Positions 43,230-52,076 of a DNA stretch of 64,000 nucleotides are shown here, in pieces. The stretch is from Streptomyces sp. NBC_00289 (GTDB taxonomy: Bacteria; Actinomycetota; Actinomycetes; Streptomycetales; Streptomycetaceae). The stretch covers positions 1,674,001 through 1,738,000 of the forward strand of contig NZ_CP108046.1 of NCBI RefSeq assembly GCF_041435115.1, given 5' to 3'. Below the pieces are notes generated by a model that had not been told where the DNA came from, did no database searches, and was given only the letters and a program-made list of their open reading frames with translations. How positions within the stretch are numbered: the first letter of the stretch is position 1; the number at the start of each line of letters is the position of its first letter. Made by a program: the position numbers and the translations under genes.

Positions 43230-44828
43230 TCAGTCTGCGGGAAGGAGCACGCCCGGGTTGAGCAGCCCGGACGGGTCCAGCCGCTGTTTGACGGCTCGCA
43301 GGGCCTCGACCCCGAGGGGCCCGGCCTCACGGACGTACCAGTCGCGGTGGTCGGTGCCGACCCCGTGGTGGTGGGTGATGGTGCCGCCGGCGGCGAGGAT
43401 CGCCTCGTTGGCGGCGTGCTTGGCGCGCGTCCAGTGGGCGAGCGGGTCCTCGCCCTGGGCCGAGACGACGGTGAAGTACAGCGAGGCCCCGTTCTCGTAG
43501 ACGTGGGAGATGTGGCACATGACCAGGGGCGGGGTGCCGGCCTCGGTGAGCGTGGCGGTCAGCGCCTCGCGGACGGCGGCGTACAGCCCCGGGACGCGGG
43601 ACCAGAAGGCCGCAGTCTCCAGTGTTTCCGCGAAGGCCCCGGCGTCGAGGAGGGAGTCGCGCAGGTAGGGGGCCGAGTAGCGGCCGTCGGCCCAGCGCTG
43701 TCCCGGCTCCTCGCCGAGGAGGGTTCCGCCGCACGCGCGCAGGACGGCCGCGGCCCGCTCCCGGCGATGCGCGGTGTCCTCCTCGGTCCCCTCGAAGCCG
43801 GCGATCGCCGTGCATCCGGCGGCTTCCCGCGCTCCGGCGGATCCGATGGCGTCGGGCTGGGCGAGGCCGACGAGTGTCTCGGTCTCGTCGGACAGCCGCA
43901 GGACCGTCGGCAGCGGCCCGTCCTGGGCGAGTGTGCGCAGTGCGGCGGCCCCCTCGTCGAAGGAGGCGAAGCGCCAGCCCTCGTAGCGGCGGACCCGCGG
44001 GACGGGGCGGACGCGCACCGTCACGGACGTGATGACTCCGAACGCCCCCTCGGAGCCGAGGACGAGCTGGCGCAGGTCGGGTCCGGCCGCCGAGCGCGGG
44101 GCGCGGCCCGTGTCGAGGGTGCCTTCGGGGGTGGCGAGGGTGAGGCCGAGGACCATGTCGTCGAAGCGGCCGTAGCCCGCGGAGGCCTGCCCGCTGGAGC
44201 GGGTGGCGGCGAAGCCGCCGATGGTGGCCCACTCGAAGGACTGGGGGAAGTGGCCGAGGGTGAAGCCGTGCTCGGCCAGCAGCGCCTCGGCCCGCGGGGC
44301 GCGCAGCCCGGCTTGCAGGGTGGCGGTCCGGGACACCGGGTCGAGGGCGACCATGCGGTCCATGCGGCGCAGGTCCAGGGCGACGAAGGCGAGCCGTCGG
44401 CCGGGGACGAGTCCGCCGACCACGGAGGTGCCGCCGCCGAACGGCACGACGGTCAGGCCGTGTTCGGCGCACACCCGCAGGACGGCGCTCACCTCGTCGT
44501 GGCTCGCGGGCAGGACGACGGCCGCCGGCAGGTCGTCGACGTCGCCGGCGCGCATCCGCATCAGGTCGGGAGTGGACTTGCCGCGGGTGTGCCGGATCCG
44601 GCTCTGCGCGTCGGTGCGTACGTGGTCCTCGTCGCCGCCCACGGCGGTGAGCAGGCCGAGACGCGCGGCCGGGGACAGCGGCGGCTCGGGGACGTCGATC
44701 TTCTCCAGCGCGACCGGCCCCGTCCCGCGCGGCTCGACTCCTAGCAGCTCGTGCAGCAGCCCGGTCACCGTGTCGGGCAGCGGCGTCGCTCGGGCCGGGT
44801 CGCCCCAGCCGCTCCACAGCATGTCCAT
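43230..44828 (-). CDS. FAD-binding oxidase, alkyl-DHAP synthase-like (Rv2251-like)
   Basis: A 532-residue flavoprotein of the FAD-linked oxidase (PCMH-type) family. The FAD-binding domain shows AVVLPASHDEVSAVLRVCAEHGLTVVPFGGGTSVVGG, SFEWATIGGFAATRSSGQAS with GYGRFDDMVLGL, and GSEGAFGVITSVTVRV; the C-terminus GTITHHHGVGTDHRDWYVREAGPLG with the His-rich loop matches alkyldihydroxyacetonephosphate synthase. That enzyme swaps an acyl for an alkyl chain in ether-lipid synthesis. The ATG at 44828 follows GAGG at nine bases; ATG 44822 is the alternative. It diverges from TetR and GlpD. Ether-lipid synthesis is inferred, not shown. Confidence 0.87.
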   Translation of the reverse strand: MDMLWSGWGDPARATPLPDTVTGLLHELLGVEPRGTGPVALEKIDVPEPPLSPAARLGLLTAVGGDEDHVRTDAQSRIRHTRGKSTPDLMRMRAGDVDDLPAAVVLPASHDEVSAVLRVCAEHGLTVVPFGGGTSVVGGLVPGRRLAFVALDLRRMDRMVALDPVSRTATLQAGLRAPRAEALLAEHGFTLGHFPQSFEWATIGGFAATRSSGQASAGYGRFDDMVLGLTLATPEGTLDTGRAPRSAAGPDLRQLVLGSEGAFGVITSVTVRVRPVPRVRRYEGWRFASFDEGAAALRTLAQDGPLPTVLRLSDETETLVGLAQPDAIGSAGAREAAGCTAIAGFEGTEEDTAHRRERAAAVLRACGGTLLGEEPGQRWADGRYSAPYLRDSLLDAGAFAETLETAAFWSRVPGLYAAVREALTATLTEAGTPPLVMCHISHVYENGASLYFTVVSAQGEDPLAHWTRAKHAANEAILAAGGTITHHHGVGTDHRDWYVREAGPLGVEALRAVKQRLDPSGLLNPGVLLPAD

Positions 44829-44892
44829 GACTGTCGTCCTCACCGGTCGATTCGAGAGCTGCCGTTCCCTGGGCGGCCCAGGGAAGTTACAC

Positions 44893-44919
44893 TGTGACAC
44901 ATGACGCCTATTCGTCACA
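44893..44919. promoter_or_regulatory. Possible TetR operator in 72-base divergent spacer
   Basis: TGTGAC (44893-44898) and GTCACA (44914-44919) form an inverted repeat spanning the TetR start codon. The spacer to the divergent flavoprotein gene is only 72 bases, so one bound dimer could control both directions. Confidence 0.4.
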
Positions 44920-45500
44920 ATGACTCGGACGGCGACGCGGTGCTCGACGCGGTCCGCGACTGCGTCCTCGCCGTCGGGGTCCGCCGCACCACCCTCACCG
45001 ACGTGGCCCGCCGCGCGGGCGTCTCCCGGATGACGCTCTACCGGCGCTGGCCCGACGTCCGGTCCCTGGTCGGCGACCTCATGACCCGGGAGTGGGTCGC
45101 GGTGGCCACCGGGGCCATGCCCGAGGCCCGTCCCGGCACGGACGCGCGCACCCTGATCGTCGAAGGGCTCGTGGCCGGGGTGGACGCCTTCCGCGCCCAT
45201 CCCCTCTTCCGCAAGATCGTCGACGTCGACCCCGAGCTCCTCCTCCCCTACGTCCTGGACCGGCGGGGGGCGAGCCAGGAAGCCCTGCTGGGGCTGCTGG
45301 CCGACGCTCTGCGGGAGGGCCACGCCGACGGATCGGTACGGCCGGGCCACACCGAACGGCAGGCCCGTTCCCTGCTGTTGGTCGTGCAGTCCTTCACCCT
45401 GTCCCTGCGGACCATGACCGACGAGGACGACACCGAGTTGAGCTCCGCGGCCTTCCTCGCGGAGCTGCGGACCGTCCTGGAGAGGACTCTCACGCCATGA
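44901..45500 (+). CDS. TetR family transcriptional regulator (Rv2250c-like)
   Basis: A 199-residue repressor. The N-terminal helix-turn-helix is LTDVARRAGVSRMTLYRRWPDVRSLVGDLM (about 29-60), followed by a helical ligand-binding domain. TetR proteins usually repress a neighbouring operon until a ligand binds. The gene is divergent from the flavoprotein gene and its stop overlaps the glpD start (ATGA), so it likely controls both and itself. The ligand may be a lipid or glycerol-phosphate metabolite; that is inference. Confidence 0.9.
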   Translation: MTPIRHNDSDGDAVLDAVRDCVLAVGVRRTTLTDVARRAGVSRMTLYRRWPDVRSLVGDLMTREWVAVATGAMPEARPGTDARTLIVEGLVAGVDAFRAHPLFRKIVDVDPELLLPYVLDRRGASQEALLGLLADALREGHADGSVRPGHTERQARSLLLVVQSFTLSLRTMTDEDDTELSSAAFLAELRTVLERTLTP

Positions 45501-47095
45501 GCCCCACCGCCGGCCGCACCCCCGCCGCCCCGCTCGCCCCCGGGGCGTCCCTGTCCGCCGCCCGGCGCGGGCGGGAACTCACCGAGAGCGTCGACGGACC
45601 CGTCGTGGACGTCCTGGTCGTCGGACTCGGCGCCACCGGGGCCGGGGCCGCCCTCGACGCCGCCGCCCGGGGCCTGAGCGTCGTCGCCGTCGACGCCCAC
45701 GATCTGGCGTTCGGCACCTCCCGCTGGAGCTCCAAACTCATCCACGGCGGGCTGCGCTATCTCGCCTCCGCCCAGTTCGACGTGGCCCACGAGAGCGCGG
45801 TCGAGCGCGGCGTGCTGATGGAGCGCACCGCACCCCACCTGGTGCACGCCCAGCCGTTCGTACTGCCCCTCACTCCCCTGGTCTCCGGCGGCCAGGCCGC
45901 GCTGGCCCAAGCCGGTTTCCGGGCCGGTGACGCCCTACGGCTGGCGGCTCGCACGGCCCGGGCGACCCTGCCCGCACCGCGCCGCCTGTCCGTGGTCGAG
46001 ACCCGGCACCTGGCCCCGGCGCTGCGCCCCGACGGTCTGCGCGGCGGCCTGCTGTCCTGGGACGGCCGGCTCACCGACGACGCCCGCCTGGTGACTGCGC
46101 TGGCCCGGACCGCCGCCGCGCACGGCGCCCGTGTCCTGACCCGGGTCCGGGCTCTGGAACTCACCGGTTCCGGCGCCCGCGTCCGCGACGAACTCACCGG
46201 CGAGGAGGGACTGATCCGTGCCCGCGCGGTGGTGAACGCGGCCGGCGTGTGGGCGGGCGACCTGGTGGACGGCGTCCGGATCCGCCCCTCCCGCGGCACC
46301 CACCTCGTCCTGCGCTCGGACCGGCTCGGGCCGCTGCCCGCGGGTCTGCACGTGCCGGTCCCCGGGGAGACCAACCGCTTCGTCCTCGTCCTGCCCCAGG
46401 GCGACGGCCGCGTCTACGTCGGACTCACCGACGAACCCGTCGAAGGCGGCATCCCGGACGTGCCCGAGGTGCCCGAGACGGACGTCGGCTTCCTGCTCGA
46501 CGTCCTCGGCTCCGTCCTCGACGTCCCCCTCCACCGCGACGACGTCGTAGGAGCCTTCGCCGGACTGCGACCGCTCCTGGACACCTCGTCGGCGCACACC
46601 GGCACCGCGGCCAGGACCGCCGACATCTCCCGCCGGCACGCGGTGCTCCCGTCGCGGGACGGCGTGATCACCGTGGTCGGGGGGAAGCTCACCACCTACC
46701 GGCGCATGGCGGAGGACGCCGTGGACGCCGCCGTCGAGGCCTGTCGCCTCCCCGCCGGCCGCTCTCCCACCGCCTCGCTCCCCCTCGTGGGCGCCGCCCC
46801 GCCACGGGCCCTCGCCGCGCTTCGGGCACCGCGCCGCCTGGTCCGTCGCTACGGCACCGAGGCCCCGGCCGTGCACGCGCTCGGCACCCGGGACCCCCGC
46901 CTGAGTGAACCCGTGCTGCCGGGCCATCCCGTCACCCGCGCGGAACTGCTGTGGGCGGTCCGCCACGAGGGCGCGCTCGACGAGGCGGATCTGCTGGACC
47001 GCCGTACCCGCATCGGACTGGTGCCCGAGGACCGGGTCGCGGCGCTGGGGGCGGCGCACGAGGCGCTCAGCGAGTCGCCGGCCGGGCGGGACTGA
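45497..47095 (+). CDS. glpD: Glycerol-3-phosphate dehydrogenase/oxidase (GlpD family)
   Basis: A 532-residue FAD enzyme converting glycerol-3-phosphate to dihydroxyacetone phosphate. The dinucleotide fold VDVLVVGLGATGAGAALDAAARGLSVVAVDAHD (about 34-66) and the family motif FGTSRWSSKLIHGGLRYL (about 69-86) are present, with AVVNAAGVWAGDL and VVGGKLTTYRRMAEDAVDAA further on, plus the C-terminal GlpD helical domain. Translation is coupled to TetR by an ATGA overlap. DHAP is the backbone precursor for the neighbouring alkyl-DHAP-synthase-like enzyme, so the two genes make a plausible pathway. Confidence 0.92.
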   Translation: MSPTAGRTPAAPLAPGASLSAARRGRELTESVDGPVVDVLVVGLGATGAGAALDAAARGLSVVAVDAHDLAFGTSRWSSKLIHGGLRYLASAQFDVAHESAVERGVLMERTAPHLVHAQPFVLPLTPLVSGGQAALAQAGFRAGDALRLAARTARATLPAPRRLSVVETRHLAPALRPDGLRGGLLSWDGRLTDDARLVTALARTAAAHGARVLTRVRALELTGSGARVRDELTGEEGLIRARAVVNAAGVWAGDLVDGVRIRPSRGTHLVLRSDRLGPLPAGLHVPVPGETNRFVLVLPQGDGRVYVGLTDEPVEGGIPDVPEVPETDVGFLLDVLGSVLDVPLHRDDVVGAFAGLRPLLDTSSAHTGTAARTADISRRHAVLPSRDGVITVVGGKLTTYRRMAEDAVDAAVEACRLPAGRSPTASLPLVGAAPPRALAALRAPRRLVRRYGTEAPAVHALGTRDPRLSEPVLPGHPVTRAELLWAVRHEGALDEADLLDRRTRIGLVPEDRVAALGAAHEALSESPAGRD

Positions 47096-47123
47096 CGGGT
47101 CCCGGGCCGGCCGGCGTCGGCCG

Positions 47124-47762
47124 TCAGGCCCCGGTACGGCGCAGACGCCACACGTTGTCCTCGCGGAAGCCCTCGACGCCCTCGGGGGAGACGTTCTGCC
47201 TGCGCACCGTCTCCAGCGTCTCGACGCTCCAGACGTCCTCGGGCAGCGCGAGCGCGGCGAGCGTCCCCTCCAGCGTGGGGAACTCGGCCTCGAAGGGCGG
47301 CCGCTCCTGCCAGGACGGCCATCCCGCGTGCATGACGAGCAGGAGTGTGCCGCCCTCCGCGACGGCGTGCGCGGCCTGCCGGAGCACGGCGTCCTGGTCC
47401 ATGTGCACCGGCGACTGGAGGTACTGGGCGTTCACCAGGTCGAAGGAGCCGTCGGGGAATGTCACACCCAGTTCGTGCCGCTCCCATCCGACGCGGTCGG
47501 CCGTCCCGGCGTCGGCGGCGTGCGCGGCGGCGCGGCGCAGGGCCGTCTGCGAGATGTCGACGCCGGTGACCTGCCATCCGCGCGAGGCCAGCCACACCGC
47601 GTCCGCGCCCTCGCCGCAGCCCAGGTCGAGCGCCCGGCCCGGCTCGAGGCCGCTCACCTCCCGCACGAGCAGCTGGTTGGGGCGGCCGCTCCAGATGCGG
47701 TCGCTGTCCCGGTAGCGGCCCTCCCAGAACTCCGCGGCCTGCGTGACGGGGGTGTGGGTCAT
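47124..47762 (-). CDS. Class I SAM-dependent methyltransferase
   Basis: A 212-residue methyltransferase. The SAM-binding motif I ALDLGCGEGADAVWLASRGWQVTGVD is at about 44-69, motif II DGSFDLVNAQYLQ follows, and the N-terminal AAEFWEGRYRDSDRIWSGRPNQ is typical of the TehB/thiopurine methyltransferase-like group common in actinomycetes. The substrate cannot be told. The ATG at 47762 has an excellent AGGAGG site. It converges on glpD and stands alone. Confidence 0.87.
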   Translation of the reverse strand: MTHTPVTQAAEFWEGRYRDSDRIWSGRPNQLLVREVSGLEPGRALDLGCGEGADAVWLASRGWQVTGVDISQTALRRAAAHAADAGTADRVGWERHELGVTFPDGSFDLVNAQYLQSPVHMDQDAVLRQAAHAVAEGGTLLLVMHAGWPSWQERPPFEAEFPTLEGTLAALALPEDVWSVETLETVRRQNVSPEGVEGFREDNVWRLRRTGA

Positions 47763-47931
47763 GGCGCCTCCTGGACGGGACGGGCTGGTCGTCGGGGCTC
47801 GCCGGGCGCGAACTCCTGCGAGCCCTCGCGCTCCCGAACACCCTCGCGAGGCAGCTTCCGCCTCCACCAGGCCGACGGGCAAACGGAATTGCCGTAACGG
47901 CAAACCCGCCGCCGCGACGGCTGTCCTGGCC

Positions 47932-48237
47932 CTACTCCCGCTCCCGTTTCGGCTCCGCCCGTCCGCGCGCGTCCGTACGCCGTACGGTCGTCTGCACCTC
48001 CTTCTCGACCTCCTGCCGCGGTCGCCCCTGCTCCTTGGCGTACTCGGCCATCGCGGAGCGGAGATCACGGTCGAGGTCGCGCCAGGCCCGCCACGCGGTC
48101 TCGTAGGTGGCGGTCTGCTGCCTGGTCCACTTGTGCTCGGTAGGCGGTCCGAACGACTGGCGCAGCTCGTCGACCCGGCTGTGCGCCTGGTCGGCCGCGC
48201 GCCGCTTCTCCACGAGCTCTTCGAATACGTGTCCCAC
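47932..48237 (-). CDS. Small charged helical protein of unknown function
   Basis: A 101-residue hydrophilic protein rich in Glu, Arg and Lys, with long predicted helices (HVFEELVEKRRAADQAHSRVDELRQ and TYETAWRAWRDLDRDLRSAMAEYAKEQ) that may form a coiled coil, and a very basic tail (DARGRAEPKRERE). I chose the GTG at 48237 because the conserved-looking part begins there; the ribosome site is weak. I do not recognise the family. It diverges from another unknown small gene at 48402. Confidence 0.6.
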   Translation of the reverse strand: MGHVFEELVEKRRAADQAHSRVDELRQSFGPPTEHKWTRQQTATYETAWRAWRDLDRDLRSAMAEYAKEQGRPRQEVEKEVQTTVRRTDARGRAEPKRERE

Positions 48238-48304
48238 GTCAACCGATCGTAGGGACCAAGCCACCGTCGCGCGCGCCGAGCGGCCGTGAACCCCGAACCG
48301 GTCC

Positions 48305-48329
48305 GTCTGAACCCCGCCACTTCGGGTAA
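48305..48329 (+). promoter_or_regulatory. Possible SigB-type promoter of gene at 48402 (near match)
   Basis: GTCT at 48305-48308, 15-base spacer, GGGTAA at 48324-48329, 73 bases before the start codon. Only the last base departs from GGGTAC. Confidence 0.4.
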
Positions 48330-48401
48330 CCGGACGGGACACGTTTTCGCACGCGCCGTCCGCCGAGCCCGGGCGGCGCCGAGCCATCAAAGGGGTTGGG
48401 A

Positions 48402-48764
48402 ATGAAGCGCATGGTCCGACGGCGCGGCCGCTCGGCGCGGGAGTTGTCCGCACGTCAGGCACGCCACCTCCGCGCGCAGCTGGGAGTCGCGGCCGACATC
48501 GCCGTCACGGCACGGCGCCGGGCACTGGCCGACCGGCTGCGGTCCGATCCGGGGACCGGCGGGGAACGGGTGCTGCGCGGCCGCGTGGACGTCGACGACG
48601 TACTCGAGTACGCGCGGCAGCACTTCGGTCTCACGGCGGTCCCGCGCGAGCGGGCCGCGTCGGCCCTGCGGACGCGCTACGAACTGCGGGGCGGACACCG
48701 GGATCTGGACACCGACGCCTACTCCCCCGCCCATGAGTCCGCGGCCGGAGAGCTGCTGGGCTGA
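48402..48764 (+). CDS. Unknown basic 120-residue protein
   Basis: A 120-residue protein with a strongly basic N-terminus (MKRMVRRRGRSARELSARQARHLRAQLG), a central Arg-rich helix and an acidic end (DTDAYSPAHESAAGELLG). The segment VDVDDVLEYARQHFGLTAVPRERAASALRTRYEL could be helical and DNA- or RNA-binding, but no family is recognised. The ATG at 48402 follows AAGGGG at six bases. A near-match SigB-type promoter precedes it and a terminator hairpin follows, so it appears to be a single-gene unit. Confidence 0.65.
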   Translation: MKRMVRRRGRSARELSARQARHLRAQLGVAADIAVTARRRALADRLRSDPGTGGERVLRGRVDVDDVLEYARQHFGLTAVPRERAASALRTRYELRGGHRDLDTDAYSPAHESAAGELLG

Positions 48765-48807
48765 CCCCGGCGGCCCCCGCCGGGGCCGGCTTAAGCGACG
48801 ACACCCG

Positions 48808-48836
48808 CCGGGCGCGGCCTTGGAGGCCGCGCCCGG
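48808..48836. terminator. Terminator hairpin between convergent genes
   Basis: A 13-base inverted repeat (48808-48820 and 48824-48836) with a 3-base loop lies between the unknown gene and the convergent catalase gene. Confidence 0.75.
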
Positions 48837-48840
48837 TCGG

Positions 48841-48874
48841 CTGTCCGGTCACCGGTTCTGTCCGGTCACCGGTT
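48841..48874. repeat. 17-bp direct repeat at catalase 3' end
   Basis: The 17-base unit CTGTCCGGTCACCGGTT occurs twice in tandem without a gap (48841-48857, 48858-48874). The second copy contains the last codons and stop of the catalase gene, so the first looks like a slippage copy of that end. Confidence 0.75.
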
Positions 48875-50524
48875 CACGACGTGCCGCTCGTCGGGAACAC
48901 AGTGCGTCATGGTGAGGCCCTCGACATCGCGCGGCTGGTTCTTGCCGAGGTGAGCCAGCCGCTCACGGTCCTGTTCGGTGAGGTCCTGCGAGGCGAGCGG
49001 CTCGAGGCCGACGACGTCCTCGGGGCCGATGCCCAGCTGCTCGCCGACCTTCAGGCCGAGTTCGTTCTCGACCAGCAGGAAGTGCCAGACCATGCGCTCC
49101 TGCACCGGCCGGTCGCACTGGGCCAGCAGGCCGGCGAAGTTCTTCACGAGGTCGTCGCGCTCCCACTGTTCCATCAGCAGGTACCGCTGCCCCGCCTGCT
49201 GGTAGTCGTTGGTGCGGGGAATCCGCTTGCGGGTCAGCCGCCCCCGGATCTCCGGGCCCTGCTCGTCGTGGGTCGGGTACTGGGCCTCCCGCAGCCCTCC
49301 TGTGATCGAGGGTTCGTAGTTGACCTGCGGGTTCTCGCCGTCGCCGTCGACGTGGTACGTCATCAGGCCGTCCCGCTGGTTGGTGCGCACCTCCGCGTGC
49401 TTCGCCTGGTTCACCGGCAGCTGGAGGTAGTTGGGGCCGACCCGGTAGCGCTGGGTGTCGCTGTAGGAGAAGGTGCGGCCGACGAGCATCTTGTCGTCGG
49501 AGAAGTCGAGCCCGTCGACGAGGACGCCGGTGCCGAAGGAGATCTGCTCGTTCTCGGCGAAGTAGTTGTCCGGCATCCGGTCGAGCACCATCCGGCCGAC
49601 CGGCTTCGGCGGGAAGTCCTGCTCCGGCCACGTCTTGGTGTCGTCCAGCGGGTCGAAGTCGAGCTCCGGGTGGTCGTGGTCGTCCATCACCTGCACCAGG
49701 AGCTCCCACTCCGGGAAGTCGCCCCGCGCCACCGCCTCGTACAGGTCCTTGGTGGCGTGCCCGAGGCCCTCGGCCTGGACGTTCGCCGCGTCCTCCTCGG
49801 TCATGCTGCGCACGCCCTGCTTGGGCATCCAGTGGTACTTGACCAGGACGGTCCTGCCCTCGGCGTTGACCCACTTGTAGGTGTTGACGCCGAAACCCTG
49901 CATGTGGCGGTAGTCCGCCGGGATGCCGCGCGGGCTGAACAGGTTGACCAGCATGTGCATGGACTCGGGCGTCTGCGACATGAAGTCGAAGATCCGCCGG
50001 GGCTGCTGCTCGAAGGTGACGGGGTCCGGCTTGAGGGCGTGGATGACGTCCGGGAACTTGATCGCGTCCCGGATGAAGAACACGCCGAGGTTGTTGCCCA
50101 CGAGGTCCCAGTTGCCGTCCTCCGTGTAGAACTTCACCGCGAAGCCCCGGGGGTCGCGGGCGGCCTCGGAGGAGTCGCGGCCGCCGATCACGGTGGAGAA
50201 CCGGACGGCCAGGTCGGTGCGCTTGCCGCGCTCCTGGAACAGCTTGGCGCGGGTGTAGCGGTCGATGGGCTCGTCGCCCCAGGCGCCGTAGGCCTCGAAG
50301 TAGCCGTAGGCGGTCACGCCTCGGGCGTGCACGACCCGCTCGGGGATCCGTTCCCGGTCGAAGTGGCTGATCTTCTCCAGGAACTGGTAGTTCTCCAGGG
50401 TCGCCGGGCCGCGGGCGCCGACCGTGCGCTGGTTCTGGTTGTCGTAGACGGGATGGCCCTGCCGGTTGGTCAGTACCTCCCGGTCGTCGTCCGGAGCGGG
50501 TCCGCTGCTGGATACGTCCGTCAT
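48866..50524 (-). CDS. katA: Catalase (small-subunit type)
   Basis: A 552-residue haem catalase: catalytic His in [38 protein letters not shown] with the distal Asn, and haem-ligand Tyr in [23 protein letters not shown]. It lacks the C-terminal domain of the KatE protein at 39014 but has a tail of about 60 residues beyond the core. The ATG at 50524 follows GAAGGAG at nine bases. A SigB-type promoter candidate lies 100 bases upstream. Having two catalases of different clades in 12 kb fits an oxidative and osmotic stress region. Confidence 0.94.
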   Translation of the reverse strand: MTDVSSSGPAPDDDREVLTNRQGHPVYDNQNQRTVGARGPATLENYQFLEKISHFDRERIPERVVHARGVTAYGYFEAYGAWGDEPIDRYTRAKLFQERGKRTDLAVRFSTVIGGRDSSEAARDPRGFAVKFYTEDGNWDLVGNNLGVFFIRDAIKFPDVIHALKPDPVTFEQQPRRIFDFMSQTPESMHMLVNLFSPRGIPADYRHMQGFGVNTYKWVNAEGRTVLVKYHWMPKQGVRSMTEEDAANVQAEGLGHATKDLYEAVARGDFPEWELLVQVMDDHDHPELDFDPLDDTKTWPEQDFPPKPVGRMVLDRMPDNYFAENEQISFGTGVLVDGLDFSDDKMLVGRTFSYSDTQRYRVGPNYLQLPVNQAKHAEVRTNQRDGLMTYHVDGDGENPQVNYEPSITGGLREAQYPTHDEQGPEIRGRLTRKRIPRTNDYQQAGQRYLLMEQWERDDLVKNFAGLLAQCDRPVQERMVWHFLLVENELGLKVGEQLGIGPEDVVGLEPLASQDLTEQDRERLAHLGKNQPRDVEGLTMTHCVPDERHVVNR

Positions 50525-50869
50525 CGTCGTGAGCTCCTTCGGGCTGGGGCGGTGGCTGTCGGCTGCGGAAACGTGGTGCGGACCGCGCGTACGCTTCCGA
50601 GCGGTCGCACACGAACGTGCCGGGTACCCGGCCGCACCGGGTCAGTCACCCGGCGGCGATCTCGTCACCCCGGGGCGGCACAGTCGACGTATCGATATGT
50701 GCCAGCCGTGCTCCTGGCTGTGCTTCGGCCGTCCTTCCGGACTGCTCCCGGGCCGCCGTGGTCACGCTGCCCGCCGACGCCGCCCGCCGTCCTCCGCGTG
50801 TGCGGCGCGGCGGACCGGGCACCCGTGCCGCTCCCGATCATCCGGGAGCCGGTGCCGAGGGAGGATGCC
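50525..50869. other. Divergent promoter region
   Basis: 345 bases between catalase (leftward) and the DUF1360 gene (rightward). The leftward half contains the SigB-type promoter candidate at 50624-50647. No small gene is supported; hairpin-like GC repeats around 50690-50800 are too irregular to call. Confidence 0.5.
50624..50647 (-). promoter_or_regulatory. SigB-type promoter candidate of the catalase gene
   Basis: Reading leftwards: GACT at 50647-50644, 14-base spacer, GGGTAC at 50629-50624, 100 bases before the catalase start. Exact match to GNNT-N14-16-GGGTAC. Confidence 0.55.
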
Positions 50870-51361
50870 ATGACCACCGACGAACTCCGTTACGACGATC
50901 AGGGCGAGATACCTCTCGCCGGCTACGCGGCGCTCGCCTCGACGTTCGCCGCCGGCGGCACCGTGGTCGCCGTCCTGTCCCGCATGCGGGGCGTACGGCT
51001 GCCCCAGCAGGTCCCGCCCTGGGACGTGGCGCTGCTCGGCACCGCGACCTTCAAAGCGTCCCGGCTGCTGACCAAGGACAAGATCACCAGCTTCCTGCGG
51101 GCGCCGTTCACCCGGCGCGAGGAGGAGGGGGCGGCCGGTGAGGTGAACGACGCGCCGCGTGGCGGCGGTGCCCGCCGAGCCGTCGGCGAGCTGCTGTCCT
51201 GTCCGTTCTGCACCGCCGCCTGGGTGGCCGGCGGCCTGGTCGCCTGTTACGTCTGCGCGCCTCGGGGCGCCCGTCTGCTCTGTGCGGGCCTGAGCGCCGT
51301 CACCCTCGCGGACTGGCTCCAGTACGCCTGGACCTGGACCGATCAGAAGGTCGAGGGCTGA
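50870..51361 (+). CDS. DUF1360 membrane protein
   Basis: A 163-residue membrane protein of the DUF1360 family. Hydrophobic segments occur at about 17-40, 100-122 and 128-148. The conserved LLGTATFKASRLLTKDKITSFLRAPF and the Cys motif LSCPFCTAAWVAGG identify the family; homologues are found in spore or stress proteins such as Bacillus YjaZ-region products, with no known reaction. The ATG at 50870 follows GGAGG at five bases. It diverges from the catalase gene. Confidence 0.85.
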   Translation: MTTDELRYDDQGEIPLAGYAALASTFAAGGTVVAVLSRMRGVRLPQQVPPWDVALLGTATFKASRLLTKDKITSFLRAPFTRREEEGAAGEVNDAPRGGGARRAVGELLSCPFCTAAWVAGGLVACYVCAPRGARLLCAGLSAVTLADWLQYAWTWTDQKVEG

Positions 51362-51458
51362 GGGCCGCGCGCTCCGCGGGAACCCCGGTACGCCGGCCGG
51401 CCCCGAGTGGGTCTGGCCGGTCACCCGGTTCCGCGCGCCCTCCCGCCCCCGGCCCCGC

Positions 51459-52004
51459 TCAGCGTGCGCGGGGCCAGAGGTCGGCGCTGTCGCACAGGTG
51501 CGCCCCCATGTTGCGCTCCATCATCCGCAGGGCCGCGTCCGCGAGGTCGGCATGGATGTGGGCCACGGCGTCACGGGGGACGCTCACCTGGAGGTGGCGG
51601 ATGTGGGCGTCGAGCGCCGAGTACAGCACGCACTGCTCGGTGACCTGCCCGCACAGCACGAGACGGTCGACGTCCAGCCGGCCGAGCAGGTAGTTCAGGG
51701 GCGTCTCGAAGAAGATCGAGTGACGGGCCTTGAGGACGAAGAGCGACTCGTCGTCGGGCCGCACCGGTTCGACCAGACGGGCGTGCGGTCCGGCCAGCGC
51801 CTTGCCGACGAGCTCGCCGTGATGGGACCGCCACTCGCCGAAGTTGTCGTTGACGTAGACCACGGGTACGTCGCTGCGCCTCGCCCGCTCCAGCAGCTCG
51901 GCGACCACGGGCACCACACTCTCCACCGACGGCAGCAGCAGCTCGGCATCGTCGTGATCGTAGGTGTTGATCATGTCGATGACGATCAGCGCGGTCTTGC
52001 TCAC
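51459..52004 (-). CDS. Isochorismatase-like cysteine hydrolase
   Basis: A 181-residue hydrolase of the isochorismatase/nicotinamidase superfamily. The catalytic Asp is in ALIVIDMINTYD, the Lys in VLKARHSIF, and the Cys in VLCGQVTEQCVLYSALDAH. Members hydrolyse isochorismate, nicotinamide, N-carbamoyl compounds or other amides; the subgroup here is unassigned. The GTG at 52004 directly follows GAGGGG, an unusually short spacing, but no better start exists in frame. It diverges from the stress operon at 52183. Confidence 0.83.
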   Translation of the reverse strand: MSKTALIVIDMINTYDHDDAELLLPSVESVVPVVAELLERARRSDVPVVYVNDNFGEWRSHHGELVGKALAGPHARLVEPVRPDDESLFVLKARHSIFFETPLNYLLGRLDVDRLVLCGQVTEQCVLYSALDAHIRHLQVSVPRDAVAHIHADLADAALRMMERNMGAHLCDSADLWPRAR

Positions 52005-52076
52005 CCCCTCAGAGTGCCCGCTGGGTCGAGAACACGCTCCTGGGAACTCCGGGCCCCCCGTCCGCGCCCGGGCCTC

